A stretch of 64,000 bases of DNA, taken from contig NZ_CP124681.1 in assembly GCF_029961765.1 (NCBI RefSeq), positions 744,001 through 808,000 of the forward strand, given 5' to 3'. Below are positions 60,490 through 64,000 of this stretch, piece after piece. The DNA is from Nocardioides sp. QY071. GTDB taxonomy: Bacteria > Actinomycetota > Actinomycetes > Propionibacteriales > Nocardioidaceae. The stretch's first letter is position 1. Each line of letters opens with the position of its first letter. A program made the position numbers and the translations under genes. The notes under the pieces are model-generated. The model was not told the origin of the DNA. It saw only the letters and a list, made by a program, of their open reading frames with translations, and did not search any database.

Positions 60490-61370
60490 GACCGTGCCGG
60501 CGGCTCTCGCCGGACGTGGTGGAACGCGGCCGCGGGATCGCGGTCCCCGTCGCCCTGCTCGATCGCACGGCTCAGACAGGTGACGAACGCGGCACGGGAG
60601 AGACCGTCGATCCCCAGCCGGTCCAAGGCGGACTGACCACCGACGAGGTCACGGTGGACGGCCGCGATGGTCGCCTGGTCGCCGGCGAGCCGGTCCTCGG
60701 CGATGCGAGTGGTCGAGTCCTGCATCCCGTCCGACAGGATGCGGCTCATGCCCTCCGCGGCGCTCGCGAAGTCGCGAATGCCGATGCCCGAGGCGTCGGC
60801 GTAGGCAGCGGCCTCGAGGAAGGCGCCGTACGCGCCGTAGTAGAAGTGCCACAGCGGGCCGGAGAGCGCGGCGGGAGCGCCGGGGTCCTCGCCGACGAAG
60901 ACCTGTCCCGGCGCCAGATCGGCGAGAGTGCCGGCCCACTCGTCGAACGCGGCCCGGGCACCGCCGTACAGGACGGTCATCGCCTCCGTGCCGAGCGAGC
61001 GCGGGTAGCCCAGCACGGAGCCGGCCAGGAACGTGGCGCCGTGGCTCTGGGCCCACGCCTGCTGCTGCCGTGCCTGGTCCGACCGGCCGGTGCTCAGCTG
61101 GATCAGCAACGTGCCGTCGAGTGCTGCGGCGCAGTCCTCGGTGTCGAGCAGCTCCCGCGTGATGCGGTAGCCCGGAAGTGAGACGACGACGGCGTCCGCC
61201 GCGGCGACCAGCGCCGCGACGGACGCCGCTGGCGTCGCACCGTGCAGCCGATGGGCCACCTCGGCCGTGCGGTTCCAGACGAGCACGTCGTGCCCGCGGG
61301 CGACCAGCATGCGGGCGATCGCGGCGCCCATCGGGCCCAGGCCGGCGACGCCGATACGCCGGGTGCTCAT
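60486..61370 (-). CDS. Imine reductase-like NAD(P) oxidoreductase (second copy)
   Basis: A 294-aa 6PGDH-type reductase: IGVAGLGPMGAAIARMLVARGHDVLVWNRTAEVA matches the start typical of imine reductases (G.GPMG.A.A..L...GH.V.VWNRT), followed by LLIQLSTGRSDQARQQQAWAQSHGATFLAGSVLGYPRSLG, where the normal TNGTP is STGRS. The central helix holds GPLWHFYYGAYGAFLEAAAYA. The catalytic Lys of beta-hydroxyacid dehydrogenases is absent. Cofactor preference is NADPH by the Arg-Thr pair. It overlaps the thioesterase gene (ATGA). Confidence 0.82.
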   Translation of the reverse strand: MSTRRIGVAGLGPMGAAIARMLVARGHDVLVWNRTAEVAHRLHGATPAASVAALVAAADAVVVSLPGYRITRELLDTEDCAAALDGTLLIQLSTGRSDQARQQQAWAQSHGATFLAGSVLGYPRSLGTEAMTVLYGGARAAFDEWAGTLADLAPGQVFVGEDPGAPAALSGPLWHFYYGAYGAFLEAAAYADASGIGIRDFASAAEGMSRILSDGMQDSTTRIAEDRLAGDQATIAAVHRDLVGGQSALDRLGIDGLSRAAFVTCLSRAIEQGDGDRDPAAAFHHVRREPPARS

Positions 61371-61804
61371 GCCGGTGCGTCGAGCAGGGCCGCTCGCTCG
61401 GCATCGGCGAGGCGCCGCGGGCCGCGGCGCTCGGTGTCCCAGGCGACGTAGCGTGTCTGGGCGAGGCTGCACCGCTTGCCGGTGGCATCGGACAGGGCCA
61501 GGTCCAGGACGAACGAGCTGGCGCCGACGTGCGCGACGTGGACGTGGATGGTGACGGGCTGCTGGGGCCGGCGTACCTCGCTCAGGTACTCGATGGTCGT
61601 CCCGGCCGTGACGTAGGTCGGCGACGCGAGGCCCCAGCGGTCGGTCATGAACCTGCCGACGCCCTCCTCGTACGCCGCGGGGTAGGCCGCCGCGGTCATG
61701 TGGCCGAGCTCGTCGAAGTCGCGCCACCACACCTGGATCTGCGTCGACCACCAACCCGTGGTGGGCGCTGCCGGGTCCGGGAACGGCACCGACGGCGCGT
61801 TCAT
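61367..61804 (-). CDS. Acyl-CoA thioesterase (4HBT/YbgC-like)
   Basis: A 145-aa hotdog thioesterase with QVWWRDFDELGHMTAAAYPAAYEEG (the R-x-D-x-D-x-x-GH-x-x-N/T active-site region) and RYVAWDTERRGPRRL at the end. It hydrolyses an acyl-CoA to acid and CoA, possibly to relieve CoA trapping in this pathway. It overlaps the saccharopine-dehydrogenase-like gene upstream and the imine-reductase-like gene downstream by 4 bp each. Confidence 0.88.
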   Translation of the reverse strand: MNAPSVPFPDPAAPTTGWWSTQIQVWWRDFDELGHMTAAAYPAAYEEGVGRFMTDRWGLASPTYVTAGTTIEYLSEVRRPQQPVTIHVHVAHVGASSFVLDLALSDATGKRCSLAQTRYVAWDTERRGPRRLADAERAALLDAPA

Positions 61805-62976
61805 CCGCGCTCCTCGACGACGGCCAGGAGGTCGTCGGCGCTCGTCAGGCTCTCGTCGGTCAGCGGGGCCAGCAGGTCGAAGAAGGCCCGCGGCTCGATC
61901 GCCGTCTCGGGGGCGTGCACGCCCGTCTCGCGCAGCTGGCCCCGGCGGAGCAGCTCGACCCCGATGGCGAGGGGGATGCCCGTGTTCCCGCCCATCTTGG
62001 CTGGGTGGAAGAAGCGCGGGTAGACCGCCACACGGCAGGGCTCGCCGTCCTTCTCGCCGATCGCGAGCGACCACTCGATCGGCAGGGCGCTGCGCTCGTG
62101 GACGGCGTCCGCGGGCTTCGGCGGGTCTGCCAGCATGGCGGCGCCCGTCTCGAGGTCGATCTCGCCGGCAGCGAACCGCGCGCAGACCTCGCGGAGGTAC
62201 TCGAAGAGCCACGCGGGCCCGGACTGCAGGTTGAGCGAGGACTGCAGCCCGGGGTAGCGCCGCGGCAGGGTGATCGGCTCGGGGTGGCCCATCGTGTACG
62301 CCGTCACCTTGCCCAGACCCGGGAAGTCCAGGTCGACCTGCTCGACGGGGTCGACGGTGCCGGTGGCGCCGTCGACCCAGGCACGGACCGGCTGGGCGCA
62401 CTGGTGCAGCCAGTGCTCGACCGCAGCCGACGCGGTCGGCGCAGGGAATCCCGGTTCGTCGACGATGGTCGCACCGCTCAGCTTCCAGCCCGTGTGGAGC
62501 TCGGTGACGACGTCGAGCTGGTCGGCGGCGTGGACGGCGCACAGGTTGGTCACCCCGGGGCTGCCGCCCAGTCCGACGACGACGTGCAGTCCCCGTCGCC
62601 GGGCCTCCTCGTCGAAGTCGAAGACCTCGACCGTCGGCTGCCAGTCGTCGTTGATGTCGAGGTAGTGGCACTCGGCGTGGAGTGCCGCGGTCAGGATCGG
62701 ACGCACGAACGTGGCGAACGGCCCCATCGTGTTGACGACCACGTCGTGCTCGGCGAACGCGGCCGCGAGCTGGTCGGGGTCGGTCGCGTCGAGGCGCAGC
62801 GCGCGGCACGGACCGCCGACGGACGCGGCGACCCGCTCGGCGCGGTCGAGGTCGATGTCGGCGACGGTGAGGACCTCGGCACTTCCGAGCCCGGCGATGG
62901 TGCGGACGGCCCACCGACCCATGGAGCCGGCTCCGCCGACGGCGATGATGCGGAGCGGACGATGTGGTTCGGACAT
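61801..62976 (-). CDS. Saccharopine dehydrogenase-like oxidoreductase (second of two)
   Basis: A 391-aa paralogue of the 52686 gene: IIAVGGAGSMGRWAVRTI, VADIDLDRAERVA, VVNTMGPFATFVRPILTAALHAECHYLDINDDW in outline, GLGGSPGVTNLCA, and GHPEPITLPRRYP. Both paralogues share the same domain length and order. AGGAGG precedes ATG 62976. It heads the reverse operon with thioesterase, imine-reductase-like and SnoaL-like genes. The 131-bp region upstream includes CACCC-AACT-GGGTG, a possible operator. Confidence 0.83.
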   Translation of the reverse strand: MSEPHRPLRIIAVGGAGSMGRWAVRTIAGLGSAEVLTVADIDLDRAERVAASVGGPCRALRLDATDPDQLAAAFAEHDVVVNTMGPFATFVRPILTAALHAECHYLDINDDWQPTVEVFDFDEEARRRGLHVVVGLGGSPGVTNLCAVHAADQLDVVTELHTGWKLSGATIVDEPGFPAPTASAAVEHWLHQCAQPVRAWVDGATGTVDPVEQVDLDFPGLGKVTAYTMGHPEPITLPRRYPGLQSSLNLQSGPAWLFEYLREVCARFAAGEIDLETGAAMLADPPKPADAVHERSALPIEWSLAIGEKDGEPCRVAVYPRFFHPAKMGGNTGIPLAIGVELLRRGQLRETGVHAPETAIEPRAFFDLLAPLTDESLTSADDLLAVVEERG

Positions 62977-63107
62977 GGATCCTCCTGCGAGAGACGTGGA
63001 ACCAGATGGTCTGCGCAGGCTAGGGAGAGTGCTGGCGGTGCGCGCGCACCCACAGGTCAAGTACACCCAACTGGGTGGCTCTTCGAGTGGCGGCGGTCAG
63101 TGCCGGA

Positions 63108-63734
63108 TCACTGGCCGGACATGAACCTGAGCACCATCTCGGCGTACGCGGTGGCGACCTTCCCGGGCGGTACGCCGTCGTCGCGGTACCAGCGCGCGAT
63201 GTCGACACCCAGCGAGATCACGGCCGCGACGGCGAGCCGCCGGTCGGGCGGATCGAACGCACCCGTCGCGATGCCGTCGTCGACCAGGGCGCGCAGCTCC
63301 TCGGTGATCGCACGACGCAGCAGGAGGATCTCGACCAGGTGGTCCTGGCTCAGTGCCGCCAGCTCGTAGTTCACGACGCGCGACATGACGTGGGAACGGG
63401 CGTGGTACATGGCGAAGTCGTGGACCACCGCCCGCAGGCGCGTCGCGGGGTCCTTGCCCTTGCCCAGGGCTTCGCGCACCACCGCGAGCGCCTCTTCGTG
63501 GCCGCGTCGGGAGATCAGGTAGAGGAGCTCCTCCTTGGAGCTGTGATGGACGTACATCGCCGTCGGTGAGATCCCGGCCGCTCGGGCGATGTCGCGCGTG
63601 GTCGTGCCATGGAAGCCCTTTGCCGAGAAGGTCGTCACCGCCGCCGCGAGCAGGCGGGCCCGGGTCTCGTCCCCGCGGGCCGCGGGTGAGGGGCCGGCCG
63701 GGGTGCCCGCCGAGGTACCTGTGCTGGTTGACAT
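63108..63734 (-). CDS. TetR-family regulator, close relative of the 39143 gene
   Basis: A 208-aa TetR protein: HTH at about 26-72 (VTTFSAKGFHGTTTRDIARAAGISPTAMYVHHSSKEELL in outline), then ISRRGHEEAL, RVVNYELAALSQDHLVEILLLRRAI and GVDIARWYRDDG, all paralleled in the TetR of the beta-oxidation operon. ATG 63734 is the first clear start; an upstream in-frame extension has no ribosome site. It is transcribed away from the gene that begins at 63995 and may control that promoter and the operon at 62976. Confidence 0.88.
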   Translation of the reverse strand: MSTSTGTSAGTPAGPSPAARGDETRARLLAAAVTTFSAKGFHGTTTRDIARAAGISPTAMYVHHSSKEELLYLISRRGHEEALAVVREALGKGKDPATRLRAVVHDFAMYHARSHVMSRVVNYELAALSQDHLVEILLLRRAITEELRALVDDGIATGAFDPPDRRLAVAAVISLGVDIARWYRDDGVPPGKVATAYAEMVLRFMSGQ

Positions 63735-63893
63735 CGCGTGCTCCCGCGTCGCAGTCCGAGGGTGGGCGGCGCCGTGCCGGCATCGCGCCAAACGAGTGAG
63801 CCGCGCAGCCTGCTCCGTCGCTGAGCGTCCGGTCAAGGGCCCGGGGGCCGAGACCATCCCTCTGGGGGACCCCTGCGCCGAGGCAGCGTTCGC

Positions 63894-63918
63894 GACATCC
63901 CCCGACCGGGGGGATGTC
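63894..63918. promoter_or_regulatory. Palindromic operator candidate upstream of the last gene
   Basis: Arms GACATCCCCC (63894-63903) and GGGGGATGTC (63909-63918) are exact inverted repeats around GACCG. It lies in the 260-bp gap between the divergent TetR gene and the gene starting at 63995; nothing else was found in this gap. Confidence 0.6.
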
Positions 63919-63994
63919 CCCTCGGCGCCCGTCGGCGAGGGTTGTGACCTGCCTAACATGCCGCGACATTCGAACCGGGGATGAGGAGACAAGG

Positions 63995-64000
63995 ATGACC
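63995..64000 (+). CDS. Start of a gene running off the right edge
   Basis: ATGACC at the last six bases is preceded by GAGGAGACAAGG, a strong ribosome site at good spacing, and lies in a divergent promoter region opposite a TetR gene. Only Met-Thr is visible, so no product can be given. Confidence 0.55.

Overview
The window comes from a high-GC actinobacterium, most likely a Nocardioides-like member of the Propionibacteriales. The clues are GTG starts, 4-bp ATGA/GTGA gene overlaps, an F420-type LLM oxidoreductase, LPNTG wall proteins, and a cyp51 locus in the same order as Mycobacterium tuberculosis Rv0763c-Rv0771. No rRNA, tRNA, CRISPR array, phage or intact IS was seen. The assignment is inferred from gene content, not from a marker gene.

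Layout. (1) 1-10.1 kb: the conserved cyp51 locus (LLM oxidoreductase, TetR, CYP123-type P450, SDR, CYP51, 3Fe-4S ferredoxin, SnoaL-like protein, aldehyde dehydrogenase, SDR, HIBADH-like enzyme, CMD protein). A box matching the KstR consensus lies at its divergent promoter. (2) 10.1-19.6 kb: an Sfp-type phosphopantetheinyl transferase; two tandem paralogous LPNTG surface proteins built of DPCG repeats with related leaders; a BTAD/TPR regulator; a PLP-decarboxylase-fold protein without its catalytic lysine; a flavin reductase. (3) 19.7-34.4 kb: a catabolic block with acyl-CoA ligase, two Baeyer-Villiger-type monooxygenases (one frameshifted), APC permease, alcohol and aldehyde dehydrogenases, two flavin oxidases, a membrane protein, an alpha/beta hydrolase and a PucR regulator. 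The set fits amine -> ketone -> ester/lactone -> hydroxy acid -> aldehyde -> acid -> CoA ester. (4) 34.4-39.1 kb: a MITE-like element, then a 57-aa ORF, class III aminotransferase, PhyH dioxygenase, DAPDH-like dehydrogenase and TetR. (5) 39.1-47.0 kb: a TetR divergent from an eight-gene beta-oxidation operon. (6) 47.1-64 kb: MFS exporter, imine-reductase-like enzymes, RidA, two saccharopine-dehydrogenase-like proteins, two tandem flavin amine oxidases, a second DAPDH-like enzyme, acyl-CoA ligase, thioesterase, and several regulators.

The most useful new signal is a 21-bp operator made of two 8-bp palindromic half-sites (TCRNNYGA) separated by 5 bp. It recurs at seven places between 21.3 and 49.8 kb. 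Six are at promoters of catabolic genes, including the TetR gene at 38.4 kb, which is the likely cognate autoregulated repressor. This ties blocks 3, 4 and part of 6 into one predicted amine/alicyclic-ketone catabolic regulon. All functions are read from sequence motifs and order; substrates are inferences.
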